A stretch of DNA of 37,894 nt. It comes from Clostridiales bacterium. GTDB taxonomy: Bacteria > Bacillota > Clostridia > Clostridiales > Caloramatoraceae. A program made the translations under genes and the position numbers. Shown one piece after another: positions 25,245-34,070 of the stretch (within the stretch, counting starts at the first letter, position 1; each line of letters starts with the position of its first letter). The notes under the pieces were generated by a model. That model had not been told where the DNA came from. It saw only the letters and a program-made list of their open reading frames with translations, and did not search any database. The stretch spans positions 1 through 37,894 of the forward strand of contig JARDZI010000002.1 of NCBI GenBank assembly GCA_029240935.1. Direction: 5' to 3'.

Positions 25245-25805
25245 ATGAAAAGTGCATTAATATTAGTTGATATTCAAAATGACTATTTTAAAGGTGGAAG
25301 GTCTGAGTTAAACCACCATGAAGAAGCTGCAAAAAACGCAAAGACCCTGCTTAACTTTTTTAGAGAACATAATTTATCAGTTTATCATGTTCAGCATATA
25401 AACACTAACAGTAAAGCTTCCTTCTTTTTATCAGGAAGTACTGGAGCAAAAATTCATACTCTTGTCACACCAAATGAAGATGAAAAAATTTTTATAAAGC
25501 ACACTCCTAACAGTTTTTATAATACTGGATTAGCTGAGGTACTTTTTAATAGTGGAATTAAACATATTGTTGTGTGTGGAATGATGACTCATATGTGTAT
25601 TGATACCACTGTAAGAGCTGCAAAGGACTTAGGTTTTTCAGTTACCTTGATTGAAGACGCCTGTACTACAAAGAACCTGATTTGGAATGAGCAAATTATT
25701 CCTGCAGAGGTTGTACATGTGTCCTACATGGCTTCACTGAATGGAATGTTTGCAGAGATTACTACAGCTGCGAAATTTTTAGAGGGTGCAGATACTAATG
25801 GTTAA
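25245..25805 (+). CDS. Isochorismatase-like cysteine hydrolase
   Basis: The protein has 187 residues with the catalytic triad of the family: Asp9 in LVDIQNDYF, Lys85 in FIKHTPNSF, and nucleophile Cys118 in VCGMMTHMCID. The family includes nicotinamidases, isochorismatases and amide hydrolases; the sequence has no clear nicotinamidase metal motif (a DxHxxH run is not evident), so the substrate is open. The ATG at 25245 follows TAGGAGG; an upstream in-frame start at 25227 overlaps that site. It stands alone on the + strand between the ars remnant and upp, and marks the edge of the accessory region. Confidence 0.88.
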   Translation: MKSALILVDIQNDYFKGGRSELNHHEEAAKNAKTLLNFFREHNLSVYHVQHINTNSKASFFLSGSTGAKIHTLVTPNEDEKIFIKHTPNSFYNTGLAEVLFNSGIKHIVVCGMMTHMCIDTTVRAAKDLGFSVTLIEDACTTKNLIWNEQIIPAEVVHVSYMASLNGMFAEITTAAKFLEGADTNG

Positions 25806-25839
25806 AAAGGGTTCTGGTGAATACCACCAGAACCCTTTT
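25805..25839. terminator. Bidirectional terminator
   Basis: The 15-bp perfect stem AAAAGGGTTCTGGTG / CACCAGAACCCTTTT is flanked by A and T tracts. It ends the + strand hydrolase gene and may also serve upp. Confidence 0.88.
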
Positions 25840-25899
25840 CTTCTTCAAAAGTTATACTTGATCTTTATAAAGCCAAGATTTAGGAACAATGTTGCATGT

Positions 25900-25912
25900 T
25901 GTCACTTGTCAC
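25900..25912. repeat. TGTCACTTGTCAC short repeat
   Basis: This is the inverse of the 13-mer at 15428-15440, followed by GTGCCTGGCACCAT, itself containing GTGCC...GGCAC. It lies in the short spacer after upp. Confidence 0.4.
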
Positions 25913-25929
25913 GTGCCTGGCACCATTCC

Positions 25930-26562
25930 CTACTTTGTACCAAATATTCTATCCCCTGCATCTCCTAGACCTGGTACTATATATCCATGGTCATTAAGCA
26001 TTTTATCAACATGGGCAATATATATGTTTATGTCCTTGTGTGCTTCTAGTACTGCTTCTACTCCCTCTGGAGCTGCTATTAGACACATAAGCCTGATATT
26101 CTTTGCTCCCTTGTCCTTAAGTATTTGTATTGCGCCTATTGCAGAACCACCTGTTGCAAGCATTGGGTCAACTACAATAAACTCTCTCTCAGTAATATCT
26201 GATGGAAGCTTGCAGTAATATTCAACTGGTTTTAGTGTTGCAGGATCCCTGTATAGGCCAATATGTCCAACCTTTGCTGCGGGAATAATCTTCATCATTC
26301 CATCAACCATTCCAAGTCCTGCTCTTAGTATTGGAACAATTCCAACCTTTTTACCAGTAAGCATTCTCGCGGTCATCTTACATATAGGAGTTTCAATTTC
26401 TATGTCCTCAAGCTGAAAATCTCTAGTAACTTCATAGGTCATAAGCATTGCAATTTCCCCAAGAAGTTCTCTAAAATCCTTTGAGCCTGTATTTATGTCC
26501 CTCATAATAGATAATTTGTGTTGAATTAAAGGATGACTAATTACTGTTACTCTCTCGTTCAT
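25930..26562 (-). CDS. upp: Uracil phosphoribosyltransferase
   Basis: The protein has 210 residues, normal for the family, and converts uracil and PRPP to UMP in pyrimidine salvage. The PRPP loop [11 protein letters not shown] lies at about 131-141, PILRAGLGM near 77-85, and the uracil-binding segment [12 protein letters not shown] near 194-205. GAGGAGGAG precedes the ATG. It follows rpiB by 16 bases, so the two are one transcript, as is common in Clostridia. Confidence 0.97.
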   Translation of the reverse strand: MNERVTVISHPLIQHKLSIMRDINTGSKDFRELLGEIAMLMTYEVTRDFQLEDIEIETPICKMTARMLTGKKVGIVPILRAGLGMVDGMMKIIPAAKVGHIGLYRDPATLKPVEYYCKLPSDITEREFIVVDPMLATGGSAIGAIQILKDKGAKNIRLMCLIAAPEGVEAVLEAHKDINIYIAHVDKMLNDHGYIVPGLGDAGDRIFGTK

Positions 26563-26578
26563 TTAAACTCCTCCTCGT

Positions 26579-27028
26579 CTATTTATTATATTTTTTTTCA
26601 ATTTCACTTATTTTATTTATTCTTCCTTCGTGCCGGCCTCCCTGAAACTTTGAGTTTAAATAAGCATCAACTATATCTATTGCAAGTCCAGGACCTGTTA
26701 TTCTCTCCCCAAGGGCAATTATATTGGCATTATTATGTTCTCCTGCTGCATTTGCGCTGAAGGTATCGGTGCAATGTGCTGCTCTTATTCCAGGTACTTT
26801 ATTTGCAGCAATAGATATTCCTATTCCTGTACCACATATAAGAATTCCCTTGTCATATTCTCCTGAAGCCACAGCCTCAGCTACTGCAAGGCCATAATCA
26901 GGATAATCTACAGAACTAGTATCAAAGGTTCCAAAATCCTTAAACTGAATATTTTTGTTTTTTAAGTGTTCTATTATAACCTGTTTTAAACTGAATCCTC
27001 CATGGTCACATCCAACTGCGATTTTCAT
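26579..27028 (-). CDS. rpiB: Ribose-5-phosphate isomerase B
   Basis: The 149-residue protein interconverts ribose 5-phosphate and ribulose 5-phosphate in the pentose phosphate pathway. It begins MKIAVGCDHGGF and has the catalytic Cys65 in CGTGIGISIAANK, with the phosphate-binding HNNANI segment later. GGAGGGATAAAA precedes the ATG. It lies just before upp, which fits supply of ribose phosphate for PRPP. The 194-base gap upstream ends in the terminator of the phosphatase gene. Confidence 0.97.
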   Translation of the reverse strand: MKIAVGCDHGGFSLKQVIIEHLKNKNIQFKDFGTFDTSSVDYPDYGLAVAEAVASGEYDKGILICGTGIGISIAANKVPGIRAAHCTDTFSANAAGEHNNANIIALGERITGPGLAIDIVDAYLNSKFQGGRHEGRINKISEIEKKYNK

Positions 27029-27195
27029 TTTTATCCCTCCTTAAAAATCTATATAATCATAAGTTATTTAAAATGCTAAAACAAACCTAAAATAGTATAA
27101 CAAAGATTTATAATTCTATCAATAAAATCTACAATTAGTCTTGAGATTTATTTTAGCACTAACCACAAAATTTATACTTCCACTCTAATCAACAA

Positions 27196-27237
27196 AAAAG
27201 GAAAGTCTTGGCCTAATAGGCCCTAACCTTCCTTTAT
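27196..27237 (-). terminator. Terminator overlapping the stop of the phosphatase gene
   Basis: On the - strand, AAAGGAAGGTTAGGGCC pairs with GGCCAAGACTTTCCTTT with small mismatches, and TTT follows. The 5' arm contains the stop codon at 27223-27225, so termination and the end of translation coincide. Confidence 0.75.
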
Positions 27238-27669
27238 TTTATATAATACCTTTTCTATAACATTTTTAAGTTGAGCTGCAGTTTTTCTATAAGTAGCAAT
27301 GTCCCCTCCAAATGGATCTGATACTTCCCCATTCTCCTTAATATATTCAAAAAGAGTAAAAACCTTTTCCCTAAGGGATGGGTATGATGAAAGAATAGAA
27401 GACTTATGACCATTAGTCATTGTTAGAATAAGGTCACTAGAATTTAACAGCTCATATGTAAGTGCCTGAGAAATATGACTGGATAAATCCAAGTTCATCT
27501 CCCTCATAGCTTGTATTGCATTATCTGATGCTCTATCCCCAGGATTGGCATATATGCCAGCAGATTTTATTTCAACATTAATATTCATATTTTGTGCTGT
27601 ACTCTTTGCTATGGCTTCAGCCATACAGCTTCTGCATGTATTCCCTGTACATACGAATAAAAGCTTCAT
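27223..27669 (-). CDS. Low-molecular-weight protein arginine phosphatase (YwlE-like)
   Basis: The protein has 148 residues with the P-loop CTGNTCRS beginning at Cys7 and the general-acid segment SDPFGGD. Thr11 in the loop is the residue that favours phospho-arginine over phospho-tyrosine in Bacillus YwlE, so arginine phosphatase is the better call. It would counter an McsB-type kinase, which is not in the window. The ATG at 27669 follows GGAGGGATTTT; the longer frame from 27690 overlaps the preceding gene. It lies 10 bases after the Sua5 gene. Confidence 0.9.
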   Translation of the reverse strand: MKLLFVCTGNTCRSCMAEAIAKSTAQNMNINVEIKSAGIYANPGDRASDNAIQAMREMNLDLSSHISQALTYELLNSSDLILTMTNGHKSSILSSYPSLREKVFTLFEYIKENGEVSDPFGGDIATYRKTAAQLKNVIEKVLYKIKEG

Positions 27670-27679
27670 AAAATCCCTC

Positions 27680-28714
27680 CTAAACCTCAATTATTTTATA
27701 GCCTGCTGCTTTTTTTAGCCTGTTCATTATGGCCATTCCTAATCCTTCCTCAGGAAATCCTTCTGAGTATATTAGACCTATATCTATTTTATCAAATTCT
27801 CTTAAGGAGTCAAATAAATTTGCTGCAATTTTCCCAGGATTTTTTCCACTTCCTATGGAAATAACATGCTCAACATTATACATGTGACATGTTTCATCAG
27901 TTGCCATTACTCCAATTTTTTCTGTACTTTCTTTAACCTTATTATTAATATACTCCACAACCCTGTTTTTATCTCCCTTTACTATAACTAATGGCGCTTT
28001 TGGAGCATAGTGTCTATATTTCATTCCAGGAGCCCTTGGGACTACATTTTTATCTGTAATACCATTAATAGCAGGATCAATAAACACCTCTCCAACTACT
28101 TCCTCTAGCATTTCCAAGGTTATTGCTCCAGGTCTCAGTATTGTTATTTTATCCTCAGAAGTGTCAACAACTGTTGACTCAAGACCTACTTCAGATCTAT
28201 CTCCACCTATTATCATATCAACCTTTCCAGTGAGGTCCTCAATACAATGTTCAATTGTAGTAGGACTTGGCTTTCCTGATAAATTTGCACTTGGTGCTGC
28301 AATAGGCACTCTAGAGGCTTCAATCAATTTCCTAGCCACCCTATTCTCTGGCATTCTAATTCCTACACTGTCAAGTCCTGCTGTTACAGTATCAGGTATA
28401 ATATCAGATTTTTTCATAATGATAGTAATTGGTCCAGGCCAGAAGGCTTCCATTAATAGCATTGCTTTATGTGGTATGTTTTTAACATACCTTGAAACAT
28501 CAAAATCAGCTACATGAACAATAAGAGGGTTGTCCTGAGGTCTTCCCTTTGCAGCAAATATTTTTTTACTTGCTTTGGCATCAAGTGCGTTCCCTCCTAG
28601 TCCATATACTGTCTCTGTAGGAAAGGCAACAATTCCACCTCTTCTTATTACTGCTGCGGCTTTATCAATTATATCAATATCTTTTTCATTAATCCTGTAA
28701 ACCTTTGTATCCAT
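27680..28714 (-). CDS. L-threonylcarbamoyladenylate synthase (Sua5/TsaC)
   Basis: The protein has 344 residues. The YrdC domain (about 10-200) has FPTETVYGLGGNA, KGRPQDNPL and a later SANLSGKPSPT. A C-terminal Sua5 domain (about 235-344) is linked by PRAPGMKYRHYAPKAP. It makes threonylcarbamoyl-AMP for the t6A37 base of ANN-decoding tRNAs. GGAGGAATTTTA precedes the ATG. It begins a two-gene unit with the arginine phosphatase. prfA and prmC, also translation genes, lie close by. Confidence 0.96.
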   Translation of the reverse strand: MDTKVYRINEKDIDIIDKAAAVIRRGGIVAFPTETVYGLGGNALDAKASKKIFAAKGRPQDNPLIVHVADFDVSRYVKNIPHKAMLLMEAFWPGPITIIMKKSDIIPDTVTAGLDSVGIRMPENRVARKLIEASRVPIAAPSANLSGKPSPTTIEHCIEDLTGKVDMIIGGDRSEVGLESTVVDTSEDKITILRPGAITLEMLEEVVGEVFIDPAINGITDKNVVPRAPGMKYRHYAPKAPLVIVKGDKNRVVEYINNKVKESTEKIGVMATDETCHMYNVEHVISIGSGKNPGKIAANLFDSLREFDKIDIGLIYSEGFPEEGLGMAIMNRLKKAAGYKIIEV

Positions 28715-28729
28715 TAAAATTCCTCCAAT

Positions 28730-28822
28730 GTAGGGGCGAACAGTGTTCGCCCGTGGCGTATCGACAATTCAGGTCAACCTTTAATTGATTATGTCAAATG
28801 GGCGAACACTGTTCGCCCCTAC
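28730..28822. repeat. Paired GGGCGAACAGTGTTCGCCC repeats, copies 2 and 3
   Basis: GTAGGGGCGAACAGTGTTCG (28730-28749) continues CCC, and the reverse form ending CGCCCCTAC occurs at 28800-28822. Each copy is a palindrome, and the pair is also inverted, so the 93-base block can fold as two small or one large hairpin. It occupies the spacer between the ZIP and Sua5 genes. Confidence 0.85.
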
Positions 28823-28865
28823 TGGTAGGCTGACCGCTGTGAGTTTCATATTAAAATAAATAAGC

Positions 28866-29597
28866 TTATATTGCTGAAGTTATTAAAAGTCCCAATACAA
28901 TTCCAATAATTATAGATATGGTTGAAAATATGCCTTTAAATAAATCCTTGCTCTCTGGAATCAACTCTCCACATACAATATAGAGCATGGTACCTCCTGC
29001 AAAGCTTAGGCATAAAGTAATAAAAGTCGTAGAAATATCACCTAAAATAGCTCCTATGTATGCACCTATAGCAGTTGGCATCGCTGTTAGTGCAGTTAAT
29101 AGTATTATTTTAAACCTTGAAAGCTTGCTCTGCATCAATGGAGATGCAACTGCTGCTCCCTCAGGTATATCATGCATTCCAATTACTAGGGCTAGCTTAA
29201 AGCCCAATGTTCTTCCCCCTATAAATCCTGAACCTATTGCAAGCCCCTCAGGAAAATTATGAGCAGCAAGTCCAATACCAAGTATAATCGCTGTTTTAAT
29301 ATGTTTACCATACTTTTTTAACAGTGCTGTTGTTGGTAGAAATATATCCAATAGGCTTACAAATACCACACCAATAAAAATACCTATTAATGTTAATCCA
29401 AGTCCTCCCATTAAAATGGCTTCAGGAATTAAATCAAAGGTTACAACAGACAGCATTAGTCCACCTGCAATAGCCATAATACTTGACATAACAATATTAT
29501 TTGACTTTCTAAAGCTTGTGGCTATTACTGCTCCAAGTGCAGTACCTGTACCACACACAAGAGTTCCTATTGCTGTTATAAGTAATATTTTATTCAA
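28866..29597 (-). CDS. ZIP-family metal transporter
   Basis: The protein has 243 residues with about eight membrane helices. HNFPEG (113-118) and HDIPEG (142-147) in helices 4 and 5 are the binuclear metal site of ZIP proteins, which take up Zn, Fe or Mn. There is no long His-rich loop between helices 3 and 4. Translation starts at TTG 29597, as GGAGATG lies 6 bases upstream and no suitable ATG exists. The metal cannot be told from sequence. It is transcribed alone, between the two PH-like genes and the repeat. Confidence 0.93.
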   Translation of the reverse strand: MNKILLITAIGTLVCGTGTALGAVIATSFRKSNNIVMSSIMAIAGGLMLSVVTFDLIPEAILMGGLGLTLIGIFIGVVFVSLLDIFLPTTALLKKYGKHIKTAIILGIGLAAHNFPEGLAIGSGFIGGRTLGFKLALVIGMHDIPEGAAVASPLMQSKLSRFKIILLTALTAMPTAIGAYIGAILGDISTTFITLCLSFAGGTMLYIVCGELIPESKDLFKGIFSTISIIIGIVLGLLITSAI

Positions 29598-29657
29598 AAT
29601 TACATCTCCTATAAATTTTCCTCTATATAAAATCTATTTAAAGGAGATGTATTATAT

Positions 29658-30272
29658 TCATGATAGATTATATTCTTCCATAAAACTTTTTATAAGATTC
29701 ACAGCACTTTTAGCAAATCTAGAATGGTATGCATTCTTATATAGGAGATAAAGATAGTAATATTTTTTTGAACCTGATTTTCTTATAATATATGTATAAA
29801 ATTCATTATCAGGAAATTCATTTAAAAGTTCATCATATACATTTTTATATTGCAAATGGGTCTTTATAAAATCTTCATCAAAGTTTAATAAATTCTTAGT
29901 TCTTTTACCCTTTTCTATTGCTATGAGTATTTCAAAATCCTCCCTGGCTCTTTCTGATATATCAACATACCTAACCTTATCAGCTTGTATTATTAGAGGT
30001 TTCCTAATAATACTGTCCTTTATTCTTATTCTTTGATATGCTACTTGTAATTCAAAGAAGCTATCAGATAAAATTCTTATAATATTTAATAATAGTAATA
30101 AGTCAACTAATGCTACAAAAGAAAAGGAAAAATAGGCTTCCCATCCTTTAAAAATACTCTGGTCATTTAAAACAATTATAAGGTAGGGTATAAGCACCAT
30201 AACTATTATTGAAAATGTAATAATATTTTTTCTCCTTGCCTTTTCCTTTTTTATCTGCTTCTTTATTTTCAA
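29658..30272 (-). CDS. Membrane protein with two helices and a PH-like domain, unknown
   Basis: The protein has 204 residues and no recognised family. A very basic start (KIKKQIKKEKARRK) is followed by two membrane helices (about 18-34 and 45-65) and a soluble part with alternating strands (FELQVAYQRIRIKDSIIRKPLIIQADKVRYVDIS). That pattern is like a bacterial PH domain behind a helical hairpin. The tail is rich in Tyr (KKYYYLYLLYKNAYHS). It lies 18 bases after another small protein of similar plan, so the two are probably co-expressed. Confidence 0.6.
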   Translation of the reverse strand: MKIKKQIKKEKARRKNIITFSIIVMVLIPYLIIVLNDQSIFKGWEAYFSFSFVALVDLLLLLNIIRILSDSFFELQVAYQRIRIKDSIIRKPLIIQADKVRYVDISERAREDFEILIAIEKGKRTKNLLNFDEDFIKTHLQYKNVYDELLNEFPDNEFYTYIIRKSGSKKYYYLYLLYKNAYHSRFAKSAVNLIKSFMEEYNLS

Positions 30273-30290
30273 AATACCACCCCACCTTTG

Positions 30291-30662
30291 TTATTTCTTT
30301 ATGTCCTTAAACATGTTATAAAGTATATATCGTCCATTAAGGGTAGTTAATACGTAAAAGCTTCTCTTTTTTGTCTCAATTTTTGTTAAAAAGGATGCCT
30401 GCCTAATCTCTTGAATGTCTAGTAGCTTCTCTCTATATTTTCTAAATAGAGTATAAAAGTTTATACCCTCATTGTCTATACTAGCCTCGTATGGAAATTT
30501 GGTCAAATAAATCACTAATATTAAGACATCTAACATAAGATTAGCAATATTTATCCATGTATAGCTCTTTTTATAAAGTACAAACAAATATACAGCTATT
30601 ATAAGTACCATAATTATAGGAAGTAATAAATACAATCCCCTATTTACCTTGAACCGTTTCAT
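30291..30662 (-). CDS. Small membrane protein with PH-like tail, unknown
   Basis: The protein has 123 residues. Two membrane helices (about 10-28 and 36-53) are followed by EASIDNEGINFYTLFRKYREKLLDIQEIRQ and SFYVLTTLNGRYILYN, alternating strands like those in membrane PH domains. It has the same plan as the next gene but little clear sequence identity. AGAGGTGG precedes the ATG. No function is known. Its neighbours (prfA, ZIP) do not explain it. Confidence 0.6.
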   Translation of the reverse strand: MKRFKVNRGLYLLLPIIMVLIIAVYLFVLYKKSYTWINIANLMLDVLILVIYLTKFPYEASIDNEGINFYTLFRKYREKLLDIQEIRQASFLTKIETKKRSFYVLTTLNGRYILYNMFKDIKK

Positions 30663-30711
30663 ATTCCACCTCTTTTAAAGACAATATATTAAAATATTGT
30701 TTATTTCCCAC

Positions 30712-30740
30712 TGTAGGGGCGAACACTGTTCTCCCCTACA
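30712..30740. repeat. TGTAGGGGCGAACACTGTTC palindromic repeat, copy 4
   Basis: The 29-base inverted repeat is bounded by TGTAGGGG and CCCCTACA. One base breaks the palindrome (CTCCCC instead of CGCCCC). It lies between prfA and the PH-like pair. Confidence 0.8.
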
Positions 30741-30786
30741 TTTGATGGGTATCCGTTATAAGCATAATTATATGTCATTTTTAAAA

Positions 30787-30810
30787 AACACCACAGATTT
30801 CTGTGGTGTT
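30787..30810 (-). terminator. prfA terminator
   Basis: The perfect stem AACACCACAG (30787-30796) / CTGTGGTGTT (30801-30810) is followed on the - strand by TTTTAAAAATG. It starts 6 bases after the prfA stop. Confidence 0.9.
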
Positions 30811-30815
30811 AATTG

Positions 30816-31889
30816 CTATTCTCCTGTTGCCTGAAGTTTTTCAGCCTGATCAGCAGTTATTAATGCATCAAGCATATCATCCAGATCACCATCAAGGAAT
30901 GCTTCAAATTTATACGCTGTGTAACCTATTCTGTGATCTGTAATTCTGCTCTGAGGATAATTATAGGTTCTTATTCTCTCACTTCTATCCCCTGTGCCAA
31001 CCTGGCTCTTTCTTTCTTCAGCTATTTCACTCTTTTGCTTTTGCTGTTCCATTTCATAAAGTCTTGCCCTTAATATTTTCATTGCCTTATCCTTGTTTTT
31101 AAGCTGTGATTTTTCATCCTGACAGGCAATTACAATTCCAGTAGGAATATGGGTTACTCTTACAGCTGAGTCTGTTGTATTTACTGACTGTCCACCATGT
31201 CCAGAGGATCTATACACATCAATTCTTAAATCAATCTGATTTATCTGTACCTCATTCACATCGTCCACCTCAGGAAGCACTGCAACTGTCGCTGTTGAAG
31301 TATGGATTCTTCCACTTGATTCAGTTTCAGGCACCCTTTGAACCCTGTGAACTCCACTCTCAAATTTTAGCTTGCTATATGCACCCTGACCCTTTATAAG
31401 AAATATAACTTCCTTAAAGCCACCAATATCAGTAGGACTTGATGACATAATCTCAGTTTTCCAGTTATGTCTTTCTGCATATCTTGTATACATTCTAAAT
31501 AGATTACCAGCAAATAATGCAGCCTCGTCTCCACCAGCACCACCTCTGATTTCAACAAACACATTCCTATCATCATTTGGATCCTTAGGAATAAGTAATA
31601 GCTTTAACTCATTTTCTATCTTGGACTTTTCTTCCTCAAGCTCCCTTAGTTCCTCTTGAATAAGTTCTTCCATTTCCTTATCCAGCTTATCGTTTAACAT
31701 TTCCTTATCATCATTTATTCTTTTCATATTCTCTTTATATTCTCTGTATTTAGTTACAATATCTTCAAGAGAATTATGTTCCTTACAAAGCTTCTGAAAA
31801 AGATTAACATCTGATATTACTTCAGGATCACTAACCTTTCTAGAAAGCTCTTCATATTTTTCTTCAATAAATTCAAGCTTATTTAGCAT
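30816..31889 (-). CDS. prfA: Peptide chain release factor 1
   Basis: The protein has 357 residues, normal for RF1, which reads UAA and UAG. GGQ at 232-234 lies in [16 protein letters not shown] and triggers peptide release. The codon-recognition tripeptide is PET ([14 protein letters not shown]). A long charged coiled coil fills the first 100 residues. The ATG at 31889 is chosen because GGAG lies 9 bases upstream; an in-frame TTG at 31904 has no site. prmC, which methylates the GGQ glutamine, is encoded upstream on the same strand behind the chromate transporter genes. Confidence 0.97.
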   Translation of the reverse strand: MLNKLEFIEEKYEELSRKVSDPEVISDVNLFQKLCKEHNSLEDIVTKYREYKENMKRINDDKEMLNDKLDKEMEELIQEELRELEEEKSKIENELKLLLIPKDPNDDRNVFVEIRGGAGGDEAALFAGNLFRMYTRYAERHNWKTEIMSSSPTDIGGFKEVIFLIKGQGAYSKLKFESGVHRVQRVPETESSGRIHTSTATVAVLPEVDDVNEVQINQIDLRIDVYRSSGHGGQSVNTTDSAVRVTHIPTGIVIACQDEKSQLKNKDKAMKILRARLYEMEQQKQKSEIAEERKSQVGTGDRSERIRTYNYPQSRITDHRIGYTAYKFEAFLDGDLDDMLDALITADQAEKLQATGE

Positions 31890-32013
31890 AGCTCCACACT
31901 CCAAATTAGTTTTTACATCTGTATATTATATCATATAATAAAATTATTAAACAATATATCTTTATCAAGATATGAAATTATATATATTATTATGAAGAAG
32001 TCCTATTTTCTAG

Positions 32014-32088
32014 TGTAGTGGCAGGCTTCCATGCCTGCCTTATGCAATACACAGGTTAGCTGCAGAAGCAGGTCAGCCTGCCTCTACA
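32014..32088. repeat. TGTAG...CTACA inverted repeat with CCTGC palindromes
   Basis: TGTAGTGGCAGGC (32014-32026) matches the inverse of GCCTGCCTCTACA (32076-32088) in 12 of 13 positions. Within it, GGCAGGCTTCCATGCCTGCC is another palindrome. It lies between prfA and the chromate transporter pair. Confidence 0.75.
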
Positions 32089-32124
32089 ATTTTAAATGCT
32101 AAATCTATATTATGCAATATACAA

Positions 32125-32646
32125 TTAATACAATATTACTCCCAGAATAGCCGCTCCTAAAATTACAAGTATGGGGTCAACCTTCTTTATAAACAAAACT
32201 CCAAAGCATAAAACAAATAGAATCCCCCCTTTAATATCAGGAACACTTGTTATAGTCACAGTATATGCTGCTGCAGCAAGCAGTCCTAAAACTCCAGGTC
32301 TAATTCCTTTAAAAACAGCCTTAACAGATCTTTTTTCGTATAATTTTATAAAAAAGCTAGCAATAATTATTATCATTATAAAGGAAGGAAGTACCACCCC
32401 AAGGGTTGCTGCGACGCTTCCTAAAACACCTGCTTGGGTGTACCCAACATAGGTTGCAGAATTTACAGCAACAGGACCAGGTGTCATCTGGGATATGGCC
32501 AATATATCTGAGAACTCCTGCATACTCATCCAGTTGTTTCTTTCAATTACCTCCTTTTGAATAAATGGAAGCATTGCATATCCTCCACCAATGGAGAAGG
32601 TTCCAATCTTTGCAAAGGTTAGAAACAGCTTAATTAGAATTTCCAT
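32125..32646 (-). CDS. Chromate transporter family half-protein (second of pair)
   Basis: The protein has 173 residues forming one CHR domain: FAKIGTFSIGGGYAMLPFIQKEV, then ILAISQMTPGPVAVNSATYVGY, then further helices. Full-length ChrA has two such domains; here each is a separate gene. The ATG at 32646 has GGGGAGG 9 bases upstream and overlaps the end of its partner by 17 bases, so translation is coupled. Family members move chromate or related anions, but many short-chain pairs have no tested substrate. Confidence 0.9.
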   Translation of the reverse strand: MEILIKLFLTFAKIGTFSIGGGYAMLPFIQKEVIERNNWMSMQEFSDILAISQMTPGPVAVNSATYVGYTQAGVLGSVAATLGVVLPSFIMIIIIASFFIKLYEKRSVKAVFKGIRPGVLGLLAAAAYTVTITSVPDIKGGILFVLCFGVLFIKKVDPILVILGAAILGVILY

Positions 32647-33220
32647 TTTCGCCATCCTCCCCTCTTGCAATTACTGGCCTTTCCTGATCAGGAAACTTCT
32701 TTTCTCTACCAAATAGGAAGCCTACTAATCCGGATGAAACAATAATCAATATGGGATCCTGATTTAAGAATAGATTTGATACAAATGCTAATACTGTTAC
32801 AGTGTACCACCACAATTTGATTTTACTAGTCTTTCCAATCTTATATACAGAAAAGGTTATTAATGCTGCAACAGCAGGCCTTATTCCCATAAATGCTTGC
32901 TGTACAATGTTTTCGCCCATTATTCTGGTAAAGAACATGGCTATAAGTAATATACTAACAAAGGAAGGTAATATACAGCCTAGAGTTGCTGCAGCCGACC
33001 CCAATATTCCCTTTAATCTAAAGCCTACAAAAGTAGACATATTTACTGCAAGTGCCCCGGGAGTTGACTGGGATACTGCAAGTATGTCAATAAACTCATC
33101 CTTGTCTATCCACTTTTTTTTATCCACAACCTCAGATTGGATTATAGGCACCATTGCATATCCTCCACCTAATGTGAATGCTCCAATTTTAGCAAAAACT
33201 AAAAATAACTGAAATAACAT
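32630..33220 (-). CDS. Chromate transporter family half-protein (first of pair)
   Basis: The protein has 196 residues with one CHR domain: FAKIGAFTLGGGYAMVPIIQSEVV, then ILAVSQSTPGALAVNMSTFVGF. A hydrophilic tail (EKKFPDQERPVIARGEDGENG) is absent from its partner. The similar domains suggest an old duplication, and the proteins probably form a heterodimer with opposite topology, as reported for other short CHR pairs. It starts 5 bases after prmC ends, so it may be part of the prmC transcript. Confidence 0.9.
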   Translation of the reverse strand: MLFQLFLVFAKIGAFTLGGGYAMVPIIQSEVVDKKKWIDKDEFIDILAVSQSTPGALAVNMSTFVGFRLKGILGSAAATLGCILPSFVSILLIAMFFTRIMGENIVQQAFMGIRPAVAALITFSVYKIGKTSKIKLWWYTVTVLAFVSNLFLNQDPILIIVSSGLVGFLFGREKKFPDQERPVIARGEDGENGNSN

Positions 33221-33224
33221 CTCA

Positions 33225-34070
33225 TTACCTCCATCCTGTTACAACTCTATCATTCCCTGCCAGGTCCTTTTTACAATATACATTGCTAAATCCATTTTCT
33301 ATAAGTATATTTTTTACATCCTCCCCTTGATCATATCCAATTTCAAATGCAATAAATCCACCTGGTTTTATAAACTTCAGTGATTGATTTGTTATCTCTC
33401 TATAAAAGTATAACCCATCCAATCCACCAGACAATGCTACAAATGGTTCATAATCCTTAACCTCTCTCATAAGTGTTGGGATAACATCCTCTCTTATATA
33501 GGGAGGGTTTGATATTAATACATCTATTGCATTATACAAGCTTTTATCCAGGGATGAAAGCAAATCAGATTTTATTCCCTGAACCCTATCTAAAACTCCA
33601 TTCTTTTCTGCATTAATCCCTGTAACCTCCAGAGGTGTATCCATTTTATCTATTCCATAAACCAATGCATCAGACCTATACTTTGCAATAGACACAGATA
33701 TGGCTCCACTTCCACAGCCAACATCAACTATGGTCGGGTTTTTCATTTCATTCATATTTTTTAGTGTTTCCTCAACTAATATTTCAGTATCTCCCCTGGG
33801 TATTAATACACCAGGCTTTACTATGAATACCAGAGACATAAACTCCTGTTTACCAACTATATACTGTACAGGCTCTCCATTTTTTCTTCTTTCAATCATT
33901 TTAAAAAATTCTTCAAGGATGCCATTCTCAAGCTCCATATCCCTGTTGATGTATAGATATATTTTATCTCTATTTAAAGCATGACTTAAAATAACCTCAG
34001 CATCAAGCTGAGGTGAATCAAAACCATTTAGTTTATTACAGGCTTCTTTAATTGCCTCAAAAATCTTCAC
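33225..34070 (-). CDS. prmC: Release factor glutamine methyltransferase
   Basis: The protein has 281 residues with an N-terminal helical domain, the SAM-binding motif VDVGCGSGAIS (115-125) and the catalytic NPPY at 188-191. It methylates the GGQ glutamine of RF1 and RF2. The start is GTG (34068-34070), which overlaps the TGA of the DUF1385 gene as GTGA, so the genes are translationally coupled. prfA, encoding its substrate, lies two genes downstream. Confidence 0.96.
   Translation of the reverse strand: MKIFEAIKEACNKLNGFDSPQLDAEVILSHALNRDKIYLYINRDMELENGILEEFFKMIERRKNGEPVQYIVGKQEFMSLVFIVKPGVLIPRGDTEILVEETLKNMNEMKNPTIVDVGCGSGAISVSIAKYRSDALVYGIDKMDTPLEVTGINAEKNGVLDRVQGIKSDLLSSLDKSLYNAIDVLISNPPYIREDVIPTLMREVKDYEPFVALSGGLDGLYFYREITNQSLKFIKPGGFIAFEIGYDQGEDVKNILIENGFSNVYCKKDLAGNDRVVTGWR

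Noticed and set aside
31205-31345. RF1 recognition tripeptide PET instead of PxT with small residue as an anomaly
   Set aside because: I recall RVPETES-type sequences in other clostridial RF1 proteins, so it is probably a normal variant.
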